This document shows positions 1 through 6,367 of a stretch of DNA of 18,666 nt, in pieces. The DNA is from Caldifarciminota bacterium. Lineage in GTDB: Bacteria; Hydrothermota; Tepidihabitantia; B3-TA06; JALVRC01. Position 1 is the stretch's first letter. Each line of letters begins with the position of its first letter. The notes under the pieces were generated by a model, which was not told the origin of the DNA, did no database searches, and saw only the letters and a program-made list of their open reading frames with translations. Where the stretch lies: contig JALVRC010000033.1 in NCBI GenBank assembly GCA_027025255.1, positions 1 through 18,666 on the forward strand, given 5' to 3'. A program made the translations under genes and the position numbers.

Positions 1-242
1 GTAACAGATAACGTCCTTGACCCCTCCCCACTGCCTTCGCAGACGCCTGTATCATTGTTTTTCACACCACCACTAGATGGCCCTGGCTCAGAAGTGGAAG
101 ATGGTGACACTAGATCAGCGATGTCTCCACCTGGTGTGTGACTAAGGCTCTTATTAATGAGGCAAGTCAGCTGTTCTGTTTGATGGAAAGATGCCAAGAG
201 AATCTCTCGTGGCTCCTTGTCTCCTTCAACCTCTGCAGCCAT
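1..242 (-). CDS. Possible eukaryotic exon fragment, product unknown, open at window edge
   Basis: The minus strand is open for 80 codons from the ATG at 242-240 to the window edge; the other two minus frames close early. The peptide begins MAAEVEGDKEPREILLASF and becomes rich in Ser, Gly, Thr and Pro, as in disordered parts of animal proteins. I do not recognise a domain. The ATG is preceded directly by CAG and a pyrimidine-rich tract, so it may be the first base of an exon and not the true start; the frame also stays open for ten codons further upstream (to an ATG near 272) before a TGA. No SD precedes it. It could also be a chance open frame: a second frame on the plus strand is open over roughly 1-140. 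The call is tentative. Confidence 0.3.
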   Translation of the reverse strand, partial: MAAEVEGDKEPREILLASFHQTEQLTCLINKSLSHTPGGDIADLVSPSSTSEPGPSSGGVKNNDTGVCEGSGEGSRTLSV

Positions 243-670
243 CTGAATATAGAAAATATGTTTTAAGAACATTGACCAGAAAGAGTTTCAATAAAGAAAA
301 ATCTGTATTTGAATACAGGCCAAGCCAATAACAAGTGTGTTCATGTCACCCTTTATTCTGATTGTTACAGTTAATGACCATTTTCAGTAAAATCATAATC
401 ATATTTAATTCTGTGACTGTTTATCAAACAAATATACAGTATCATGACAGACATATTTTATGTAGAATATCTGAACAAAGCTTGATTTTGGTTCTGTTAA
501 CCTGAATTAATGAATGCCCCTAAACAAAATGGTATCAAAAATGTGGTGTGTTGCCATTAGTAATTTTCAATAACCTTTTGATTCATTCAATGAGGTTAAG
601 CAGAGTTTCAGGGGTTTCTTCCCTAAGAAATGTTTCTCTCAGAGCAAAGAATGTTTTCTGATGACTTGTG
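1..670. other. Foreign, eukaryote-like contig head (probable chimera or host DNA)
   Basis: No bacterial gene can be recognised here, although the rest of the window has almost no non-coding space. The first 60 bases contain 31 G or C, well above the AT-rich bacterial part. Read on the minus strand, positions 1-242 are open, and just before them lies a sequence like a eukaryotic 3' splice site (minus-strand TATTTTCTATATTCAG then ATG at 242). Positions 243-670 have stops in all frames, AT-rich text and an intron-like look. The bacterial sequence must resume by 681, where the SD of gdhA starts. The exact joint is not visible; I place it loosely between about 600 and 675 because no housekeeping-type promoter like those at 2161, 3296 and 12311 can be seen upstream of gdhA. 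A eukaryotic origin is inference from composition and the splice-like signal. Confidence 0.5.
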
Positions 671-697
671 TATTAAAATAAAAAGGAGGCTTATTAT

Positions 698-2053
698 ATG
701 TCTATAATAGATGAAGTAATCGCGAAAGTAAAGGAAAAAGATAAGGGGCAGCCAGAATTTATTCAGGCAGTAGAAGAGGTTTTAACAACATTAAAACCAA
801 CAGAAGAGAAACATCCTGAATTTATAAAGGCAAAAATTTATGATAGGATTGTAGAACCTGATAGGGTTGTTATGTTTAGGGTTCCCTGGGAAGATGATAA
901 AGGTGAGATTCATATAAATAGAGGCTTTAGAGTACAGTTTAATGGCTCAATAGGCCCATATAAAGGTGGTTTAAGATTTCATCCTTCTGTTTATCTTGGA
1001 ATAATTAAATTTCTTGGTTTTGAGCAGATTTTCAAGAATTCTTTGACAACATTACCAATGGGTGGAGCAAAGGGTGGCTCAGATTTTAATCCAAAAGGGA
1101 AAACAGACAGTGAAGTTATGAGATTTTGTTATGCCTTTATGCGTGAACTTTATAGACATATTGGTCCTGATACTGATGTTCCTGCTGGTGATATAGGCGT
1201 TGGTGGCAGGGAGATTGGCTATATGTATGGTTATTATAAGAAGATTGTTAATGAGCATACAGGAGTTCTTACAGGAAAAGCCTTAGAATACGGAGGAAGC
1301 TTAATAAGACCAGAGGCAACAGGATATGGGGTTGTGTACTTTGCAGCTGAGATGCTTGCTACAAAAGGAATGGATTTTAACGGAAAGGTTGTTGTTACAA
1401 GTGGCTCAGGTAATGTTGCACAATATACTATTGAGAAGGTTAATCAGCTTGGTGGTAAAGTAATTACCCTGTCTGATTCAAATGGAACAATTGTTGATAT
1501 GGATGGTGTTAAGGGAGAGAAATGGAATTTCTTAATGGACCTTAAGAACGTAAGAAGAGGAAGAATTAAAGAATATGCAGATAAATTTAATGTTCCTTAC
1601 TATGAAGGCAAATCTGTATGGGATGTTATAAGAGATGAGGGATTAAAGGTAGATGTGGCATTGCCAGGTGCTACCCAGAATGAGATTCACAAGGATCATG
1701 CAGAAGCCTTAGTTAGGGTTGGTACTATAGCAGTTGCTGAAGGAGCTAATATGCCTTCAACGCTTGATGCTATAAAGGTTTTTCAGGATAATGGAGTTCT
1801 TTATGGTCCGGCTAAAGCTGCAAATGCTGGTGGAGTAGCTGTATCAGGGTTAGAGATGAGTCAGAATAGCCTCAGGTATGCATGGACAAGGGAAGAGGTT
1901 GATAATAGACTGAAGAATATTATGAAGAGTATACATAAGTCTTCAGTTGAAGCAGCTGAGGCATATGGAAGACCTGGTGATCTTTTGACAGGTGCAAATA
2001 TAGCAGGATTTTTGAAGGTTGCAAAGGCTATGGTAGCCTTTGGAGTAGTGTAA
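698..2053 (+). CDS. gdhA: Glutamate dehydrogenase (GdhA type)
   Basis: This enzyme interconverts glutamate and 2-oxoglutarate plus ammonia in the cytoplasm. At 451 aa it has the length of the hexameric GdhA group (E. coli about 447 aa), not the shorter archaeal/GudB group. The substrate domain carries GPYKGG (Lys89), Lys113 and the catalytic MGGAKGG (Lys125), followed by VPAGDIGVGG with Asp165. The nucleotide-binding Rossmann fold starts near residue 229 with SGSGNVAQ (235-242). The family suggests NADP(H) use and a role in ammonium assimilation, but coenzyme choice cannot be settled from the motif alone. The start is supported by AAAAGGAGG at 681-689, eight bases before ATG. It appears to be a single-gene unit ended by the palindrome at 2060-2095. 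Its own promoter is not visible, probably because the sequence upstream is foreign. Confidence 0.96.
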   Translation: MSIIDEVIAKVKEKDKGQPEFIQAVEEVLTTLKPTEEKHPEFIKAKIYDRIVEPDRVVMFRVPWEDDKGEIHINRGFRVQFNGSIGPYKGGLRFHPSVYLGIIKFLGFEQIFKNSLTTLPMGGAKGGSDFNPKGKTDSEVMRFCYAFMRELYRHIGPDTDVPAGDIGVGGREIGYMYGYYKKIVNEHTGVLTGKALEYGGSLIRPEATGYGVVYFAAEMLATKGMDFNGKVVVTSGSGNVAQYTIEKVNQLGGKVITLSDSNGTIVDMDGVKGEKWNFLMDLKNVRRGRIKEYADKFNVPYYEGKSVWDVIRDEGLKVDVALPGATQNEIHKDHAEALVRVGTIAVAEGANMPSTLDAIKVFQDNGVLYGPAKAANAGGVAVSGLEMSQNSLRYAWTREEVDNRLKNIMKSIHKSSVEAAEAYGRPGDLLTGANIAGFLKVAKAMVAFGVV

Positions 2054-2059
2054 GATATT

Positions 2060-2095
2060 TTTTATGTGGAGGGGATTAATCCCCTCCACATAAAA
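2060..2095. terminator. Perfect 36-nt palindrome after gdhA, probable terminator hairpin
   Basis: The sequence from 2060 to 2095 is perfectly self-complementary, centred on ATTAAT (2075-2080). The G+C-rich core of each arm is GTGGAGGGG and its complement, and the outer ends are TTTT and AAAA. It begins six bases after the gdhA stop codon. As RNA it would form a very stable stem. A U-run directly after the stem is missing on the plus strand; a weaker AT-only hairpin (2113-2128) followed by TCTTTTT lies downstream. The position argues for transcript end or 3'-end protection. An operator-like dyad bound by a dimeric protein is a less likely alternative. Confidence 0.65.
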
Positions 2096-2151
2096 GTCTT
2101 ATAGTAAGCAGGTTTATATTTATATAAATCTTTTTATCACATTTCTTTAGA

Positions 2152-2188
2152 AAATAATCCTTGACTTTCTTATAAATATATATATACT
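2152..2188 (+). repeat. 37-nt direct repeat, copy 1 (promoter-bearing)
   Basis: Positions 2152-2188 are identical base for base to 3287-3323. The repeat contains a complete promoter, from nine bases upstream of the -35 hexamer to the last base of the -10 hexamer. Identity stops right after the -10 element, so the two copies differ in their transcribed parts. It could be a duplicated promoter segment or a genome-wide dispersed element; two copies cannot decide this. Confidence 0.85.
2161..2188 (+). promoter_or_regulatory. Housekeeping-type promoter for the PKD lipoprotein gene
   Basis: TTGACT at 2161-2166 and TATACT at 2183-2188 are separated by 16 bases, close to the sigma-70 consensus. The spacer is almost pure A/T. 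The next start codon is the GTG at 2335, so the transcript would carry an untranslated leader of roughly 140 nt in which I see no clear fold, tRNA or small open frame. Confidence 0.75.
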
Positions 2189-2334
2189 CTTTTAAAGTTC
2201 AGCGTATTTAAACTAAAGTATATATTGTGGAGTGCTTTATTATAAAATAATGTTACTCTCTTGTATTATAAAGTGCTAAAATCCGGAGCTTAGTCCATAA
2301 TTAGCATTAATAACAATCTAACAAGGAGGATAGT

Positions 2335-3246
2335 GTGAGAAGAAATATAATAAGAGCATATTTTGTTTTATTATTGGTATTGATTTTTTCTTCATGTGCA
2401 GAAATACCAAGCAATCAATCGCCAGCAACACCTGTTATTATTGCTTCTGCAACAGAGGTGAGTGTGAATGAAGAAGTTAATCTTTTCGCTGTATGCAGTG
2501 ACCCTGATAATGATTCTCTTTCTTATAGTTGGTCAGCAACCGGCGGCTCTTTTGATATAACATCAAAGGATAGTGTTGTCTGGACATCTCCTGATATAGA
2601 GGGAGAGCAAACATATACAATTTCTGTAAATGTTACGGATACTCATGGGGCTTCATCATCTGCGAGTATAAATATATTGGTTAACAAAAATGGTGGGGGT
2701 AACTCTGATACTTCTTATGTAGAGATAGGAAACGATTCTATAGATCTATGGGCACCTTTCGGTGGAGCTGCTGAGACTTACAAAATTACGCAACTGTTAT
2801 ATTTTAACAGTGAAATAGGAAGAACAGGCAAGATAACAGGTATATCAACCTGGGCTACTACTTCTTTTGAAAGAGAGTTTTCTGATTTCAAAATCTATAT
2901 ACTTCAGGTAAATTCAGATAAGCTTAACGACACTCTTTCGGTGAATTATGAAGGCAAGAGCCCAATTCTGGTATTGGAGAGTTCTTCTTTAACTTATGGT
3001 TATAAGGATACTGATTTAAGACAGTGGCATGATTTTGATTTCTCTACCCCTTATGATTATGATGGTAACGGCAATATATTGATTGTTTTCGAGAGAGGTT
3101 CTACAGGTGGAGGTGGAGCTTCTGTTGCAGTGGGAGGATTTAAAGATGAAGGTCATTTCAGAATGCTTGTTGTAGATAATAAAACTGATACTTATGGAAA
3201 TGTTCGTGAGCAGGGCATGTATATTAGGTTTAAATTTTCTGAATAA
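2335..3246 (+). CDS. Predicted surface lipoprotein with a PKD-like domain
   Basis: The 303-aa protein starts with a lipoprotein signal: basic MRRNIIR, a hydrophobic stretch from about 8 to 18, then the lipobox FSSC with Cys21, so it is probably lipid-anchored at an outer surface. Residues about 30-118 form a PKD/Ig-like beta-sandwich (a DPDNDSLSYSW segment, then TYTISVNVTDTHGASS). A Gly/Asn-rich linker (116-124) leads to a second beta-rich domain of about 170 residues with the run YFNSEIGRTGKITGIS, then FKIYIL and later STPYDYDGNGNILIVFE. That pattern resembles a beta-sandwich module common in secreted proteins of Bacteroidota and related phyla; this match is from memory and not a search. There is no enzyme motif. 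The start is GTG, fixed by AAGGAGG at 2323-2329; the overlapping GTG at 2333 is followed at once by a stop. It seems to be a single-gene unit with its own promoter. Confidence 0.85.
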   Translation: MRRNIIRAYFVLLLVLIFSSCAEIPSNQSPATPVIIASATEVSVNEEVNLFAVCSDPDNDSLSYSWSATGGSFDITSKDSVVWTSPDIEGEQTYTISVNVTDTHGASSSASINILVNKNGGGNSDTSYVEIGNDSIDLWAPFGGAAETYKITQLLYFNSEIGRTGKITGISTWATTSFEREFSDFKIYILQVNSDKLNDTLSVNYEGKSPILVLESSSLTYGYKDTDLRQWHDFDFSTPYDYDGNGNILIVFERGSTGGGGASVAVGGFKDEGHFRMLVVDNKTDTYGNVREQGMYIRFKFSE

Positions 3247-3286
3247 GGATGCTTTAGTTGAGTTGTTTTTTGATAAAAACATTTAT

Positions 3287-3323
3287 AAATAATCCTTGAC
3301 TTTCTTATAAATATATATATACT
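3287..3323 (+). repeat. 37-nt direct repeat, copy 2 (promoter-bearing)
   Basis: This is identical to 2152-2188 and lies about 1.1 kb downstream, on the other side of the lipoprotein gene. It covers the promoter of the tRNA-Leu/tig/clp operon from upstream of the -35 to the end of the -10. Together the copies flank the lipoprotein gene as direct repeats. Confidence 0.85.
3296..3323 (+). promoter_or_regulatory. Promoter for the tRNA-Leu, tig, clpP, clpX operon
   Basis: TTGACT at 3296-3301 and TATACT at 3318-3323 have a 16-base spacer, the same elements as the promoter at 2161. Transcription would start near 3330, about 20 bases before the mature tRNA 5' end at 3350. No other promoter of this quality is visible before 12311, so this one may serve all genes up to the NlpC/P60 lipoprotein. 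Confidence 0.78.
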
Positions 3324-3349
3324 TATAGGATGAATTGAGTGATAAGAGA

Positions 3350-3431
3350 GCGGGGATGGCGGAATAGGGAGACGCGCTGGATTTAGGATCCAGTGGTTAT
3401 AACCGTGGGGGTTCAAGTCCCCCTCCCCGCA
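3350..3431 (+). tRNA. tRNA-Leu, anticodon UAG
   Basis: The 7-bp acceptor stem pairs GCGGGGA (3350-3356) with TCCCCGC (3424-3430), with discriminator A at 3431. The anticodon stem CTGGA/TCCAG (3377-3381 and 3389-3393) encloses the loop TTTAGGA, giving anticodon TAG at 3384-3386, which reads CUN leucine codons. A long variable arm follows, as expected for a class II tRNA, and then a GTTCAAGTCC T-loop. The 3' CCA is not encoded. It is the first gene behind the promoter at 3296, and the trigger factor TTG follows after only eight bases, so the tRNA must be cut from a messenger-like transcript. Confidence 0.97.
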
Positions 3432-3439
3432 TAGATGAT

Positions 3440-4561
3440 TTGGAATATAGAATAAACGAAAAGAACGATTATTTGATGGATATTGAGGTAAAGGTTGCGA
3501 AAGACGAGATTGAGAAGAAAAAGAAAGAAATTATTGCTAAAATTAAATCAGATAAAACCTTTATAGTCCCTGGTTTTAGAAAAGGACGAGTTCCTGATTA
3601 TGTAATAGAGAAAAAATTAGGAGAAGGACTAAAGGAACAGATAGTTTCAGAATTCGCAAGTCAGTCTCTTGAAAAGGTTGCAGAGGAACGAAAGATAACT
3701 CCTGTAACCAGACCCACAATTTCTTACTGGAATTTTATAGAAGAAAATGAATTACGTTTTGGGATTGAAATGGAAATTATACCTACGTTAAAAGATTTAC
3801 GCTACGATGATATAGAAATTGACGAAGTCTTTACGCCTTCTATAGACGAATATAAAAGAAAGGTACGAGAAAAATTATTATCTGAATTTTCCGATTACAT
3901 AGAAACTGAGGGGCCTGTTAAAATAAAGGATATTGTTAATGTAGAAGTTGATAATTCCTCTCATAGCTTTTTTGTTGAAATAGGCAGCGGTTTGATGCCT
4001 GTGATATGGGATAAAATCTTACAGGGTAAGAAGAAAGGTGAAGAATTTGAGGCAGAGGTGGAATATCCAGCTGATTTTGATTATGACGATTTAAAGTCTA
4101 AGAAGCTTAAACAGAAGATTAAGATTATCTCGATAAAGACTTTGAAGGTCCCTGAAATTACAAAAGACATAATTGAAGAACTTGGATATAAATCTTTAGA
4201 AGAATTTAATGAAGCAGTGGAGAAAGAGGCACAGGAGTTACTTGATAAAGAGAAGAGGAGAGAAACAGAAGAGAAAATAATTGATTCTCTTATAAAAATA
4301 AACAAATTTTCACTGCCTCCTTCTTTGCTGAATATTGGGAATGGGAAATTTGAAGATGAAGAGGCCAAGAAAAAGTTTACTGAAAGTATGGAGAGAATCT
4401 TAAAGAAAGATATAATACTTACGAGAATAGCAGAGAAAGAAGGTTTTATTAGAAATAATAAAGAAGGAAAACAAGAGATTGATAATGAGAAACTTTTTGA
4501 TTTCTTAAAAGAAAGGGTCAGGATTAAAGGAGGTGTAATTGTACATCCCAATAGTAATTGA
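3440..4561 (+). CDS. tig: Trigger factor, short form
   Basis: Trigger factor is the ribosome-bound chaperone that meets nascent chains at the exit tunnel. The N-terminal ribosome-docking domain is clear from the signature GFRKGRVP (residues 46-53). The middle FKBP-like region (about 150-235) is present but reduced: after DIVNVEV it goes almost directly to FFVEIGSGLMPVIWDKILQG, missing much of the loop and strand that usually lie between, so prolyl isomerase activity is doubtful. The C-terminal helical arms run from about 240 and are Lys/Glu-rich. At 373 aa it is shorter than the usual 420-450. The start TTG at 3440 gives the normal distance to the docking motif; no SD can be seen because the tRNA lies directly upstream. 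The ATG at 3476 (codon 13) is an alternative that would clip the first strand. The 3' end overlaps clpP by 23 nt. Confidence 0.93.
   Translation: MEYRINEKNDYLMDIEVKVAKDEIEKKKKEIIAKIKSDKTFIVPGFRKGRVPDYVIEKKLGEGLKEQIVSEFASQSLEKVAEERKITPVTRPTISYWNFIEENELRFGIEMEIIPTLKDLRYDDIEIDEVFTPSIDEYKRKVREKLLSEFSDYIETEGPVKIKDIVNVEVDNSSHSFFVEIGSGLMPVIWDKILQGKKKGEEFEAEVEYPADFDYDDLKSKKLKQKIKIISIKTLKVPEITKDIIEELGYKSLEEFNEAVEKEAQELLDKEKRRETEEKIIDSLIKINKFSLPPSLLNIGNGKFEDEEAKKKFTESMERILKKDIILTRIAEKEGFIRNNKEGKQEIDNEKLFDFLKERVRIKGGVIVHPNSN
4526..4535 (+). promoter_or_regulatory. SD sequence that fixes the TTG start of clpP
   Basis: AAAGGAGGTG lies inside the end of tig. The only start codon in frame at a normal distance is TTG at 4539, five bases after GGAGG; the overlapping GTG at 4533 is followed by TAA. 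This makes TTG the start codon and keeps the usual ClpP N-terminus. Confidence 0.85.
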
Positions 4562-5123
4562 ACAGACAGGCAGAGGTGAAAGAGCTTATGATATTTATTC
4601 AAGGCTTTTAAAGGAAAGAATAATCTTTATAGGTTCACCTATTGATGATGTTGTGGCAAATCTTGTTGTTGCTCAGTTATTATTTCTTGAAGCAGAAGAC
4701 AGTGAAAAGGACATATATCTTTATATTAATTCCCCTGGTGGTTCTATTTCATCAGGCTTTGCTATTTATGATACAATGCAATACGTAAAGCCGGATATTT
4801 CAACAATTTGTATAGGAATGGCTGCAAGTTTTGCTGCGTTGCTTTTGGCTGCAGGGAAAAAGTCCAAGCGTTTTGCTTTACCTAATGCAAGAATAATGAT
4901 TCATCAGCCTCATGTTGCAGGTCTATCAGGCCAAGCAACCGATATAGAAATTCAGACTAAGGAGCTTGTTAGAATGAAAAAAAGACTAAATGAAATAATG
5001 GCTAATCATACAGGTAAGTTGTTAGAACAGATTGAAAAGGATGTAGAGAGAGATTATTTTATGACCAGTGATGATGCAAAAGAGTATGGGATTATAGATG
5101 AAGTATTAAAGAGAGAGGAATAA
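4539..5123 (+). CDS. clpP: ATP-dependent Clp protease proteolytic subunit
   Basis: ClpP forms the barrel-shaped serine peptidase that degrades proteins fed to it by ClpX. The catalytic triad is visible: Ser97 in GMAASFAA, His122 in MIHQPH and Asp172 in ERDYFM, positions almost equal to the mature E. coli enzyme. At 194 aa the length is normal and there is essentially no propeptide before YIPIVIEQTGRGERAYDIYSR. Translation starts at TTG with a strong SD inside tig. Its stop codon overlaps the clpX start (TAATG), which suggests translational coupling and balanced supply of the two ClpXP parts. The order tig-clpP-clpX is conserved across many bacteria. Confidence 0.98.
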   Translation: MYIPIVIEQTGRGERAYDIYSRLLKERIIFIGSPIDDVVANLVVAQLLFLEAEDSEKDIYLYINSPGGSISSGFAIYDTMQYVKPDISTICIGMAASFAALLLAAGKKSKRFALPNARIMIHQPHVAGLSGQATDIEIQTKELVRMKKRLNEIMANHTGKLLEQIEKDVERDYFMTSDDAKEYGIIDEVLKREE

Positions 5124-6367
5124 TGGATAAAAGAAGCTTATATCAAAAAAATACATGTATCTTTTGTGGAAAGGATATAGATAAGGAAGGTGGGGTTACT
5201 CATATAAATGGTAGTATTTGTGTGGATTGTATTGAGAAATTTCATTATATTGTTTCTGCCCAAAAGGTACAGGATTCTCATCCCTTTGAATTCGGGTTGA
5301 AAGACCTTCCTACTCCAAGACAATTTAAAAAATACCTTGATAAATATATTATTTCTCAAGAAAGAGCAAAAAAGACTATTTCGGTGTCAGTATACAATCA
5401 TTATAAGAGATTACTTATGAAAAAGGATAAAGGCATAAATCTTGAGAAGAGTAATATATTGCTTATTGGCCCAACTGGTACAGGAAAGACATTGATTGCA
5501 AGAACTATGTCAAGATTCTTAAATGTGCCTTTTGCGATAGCTGATGCGACTCCTTTGACAGAGGCGGGATATGTTGGGGAGGATGTTGAGAATATCCTGC
5601 TGAGGCTTTTAGAGTCAGCTGGAATGGATGTAAAAAGAGCTGAAACAGGAATAATATATATTGATGAGATAGACAAAATAGCGCGAAAAACAGATTCTCC
5701 TTCTATAACCAGAGATGTATCAGGAGAAGGTGTTCAACAGACACTTTTAAAAATTATTGAAGGTACAGTTGCAAATGTTCCTCCTCATGGGGGTAGGAAA
5801 CATCCGGAACAAAAATATATAAAAATGGATACATCTCATATCCTGTTTATCTTAGGTGGAACTTTTGATGGACTGGAAGATATTATTATGAGACGTTTAA
5901 AAAAGAACAAGATTGGGTTTAAGAGTGTTTTAGGGGAAGTAAAGAAACTAAGCCGTGCTGAAATCATTTCCATGGTAGAACCTGAAGATTTAATTAAGTA
6001 CGGATTTATTCCTGAATTGGTTGGTAGAATACCTGTTATATCAACTTTAAAGCCACTGGGAGAAGAAACATTATTAAAGATTTTGACTGAGCCTGAAAAT
6101 TCTATTGTTGAACAGTACAGGCATTTTTTTGAAATAGAAGGTATTAAGCTTACAATCACTGATGAGGCTTTAAGAAAAGTCGTTAAGAAGGCAATAGATA
6201 GAGGTACAGGAGCGAGAGGATTACGTTCGATATTTGAAGAAAGTATGCTTGACATTATGTTTGAATTACCAGAGAAAAAGGATTACAGTGAATGTATTAT
6301 AACGCCTGGTGTTATTGAAAAAAATGAAGAACCTATCTTTTTAAGGAAGTTACCCAAGGCCTCATGA
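5123..6367 (+). CDS. clpX: ATP-dependent Clp protease ATP-binding subunit ClpX
   Basis: ClpX is the hexameric AAA+ unfoldase partner of ClpP. The N-terminal zinc-binding domain has Cys12, Cys15, Cys33 and Cys36. The AAA+ domain shows Walker A GPTGTGKT (116-123), the pore loop GYVGED (149-154) and Walker B IIYIDEID (177-184). The ClpP-docking IGF loop is present in KNKIGFKSV, and the sensor-2 motif GTGARGLR lies near the end. At 414 aa all parts of the family are kept. The start codon shares its A with the clpP stop, and the stop overlaps the next gene by ATGA. Confidence 0.98.
   Translation: MDKRSLYQKNTCIFCGKDIDKEGGVTHINGSICVDCIEKFHYIVSAQKVQDSHPFEFGLKDLPTPRQFKKYLDKYIISQERAKKTISVSVYNHYKRLLMKKDKGINLEKSNILLIGPTGTGKTLIARTMSRFLNVPFAIADATPLTEAGYVGEDVENILLRLLESAGMDVKRAETGIIYIDEIDKIARKTDSPSITRDVSGEGVQQTLLKIIEGTVANVPPHGGRKHPEQKYIKMDTSHILFILGGTFDGLEDIIMRRLKKNKIGFKSVLGEVKKLSRAEIISMVEPEDLIKYGFIPELVGRIPVISTLKPLGEETLLKILTEPENSIVEQYRHFFEIEGIKLTITDEALRKVVKKAIDRGTGARGLRSIFEESMLDIMFELPEKKDYSECIITPGVIEKNEEPIFLRKLPKAS

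Noticed and set aside
2171..2188. The TATATA run as a simple-sequence repeat
   Set aside because: It is the spacer and -10 element of a well-spaced promoter, and its exact recurrence at 3305-3323 includes the non-repetitive flank, so it is better read as part of the 37-nt promoter repeat.
2189..2334. Possible riboswitch, tRNA remnant or small RNA in the lipoprotein gene leader
   Set aside because: Only short AT-rich pairings and a repeated TATTATAAA can be seen; no conserved riboswitch core or tRNA arm could be traced.
3265..3280. A 6-bp hairpin (GTTTTT/AAAAAC) after the lipoprotein gene as a terminator
   Set aside because: The stem is almost entirely A/T, short, and not followed by a T-run, so it is too weak to call.
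4081..4602. A 173-codon open frame on the minus strand across tig and clpP
   Set aside because: It is antisense to two firmly identified genes; its Ser/Leu/Phe-rich product is what the reverse of Lys/Glu-rich coding sequence gives. It has no SD and no recognisable motif.
5836..6255. A 139-codon minus-strand open frame inside clpX
   Set aside because: It lies wholly within the conserved AAA+ gene, with low-complexity Ser/Ile composition and no supporting signal.
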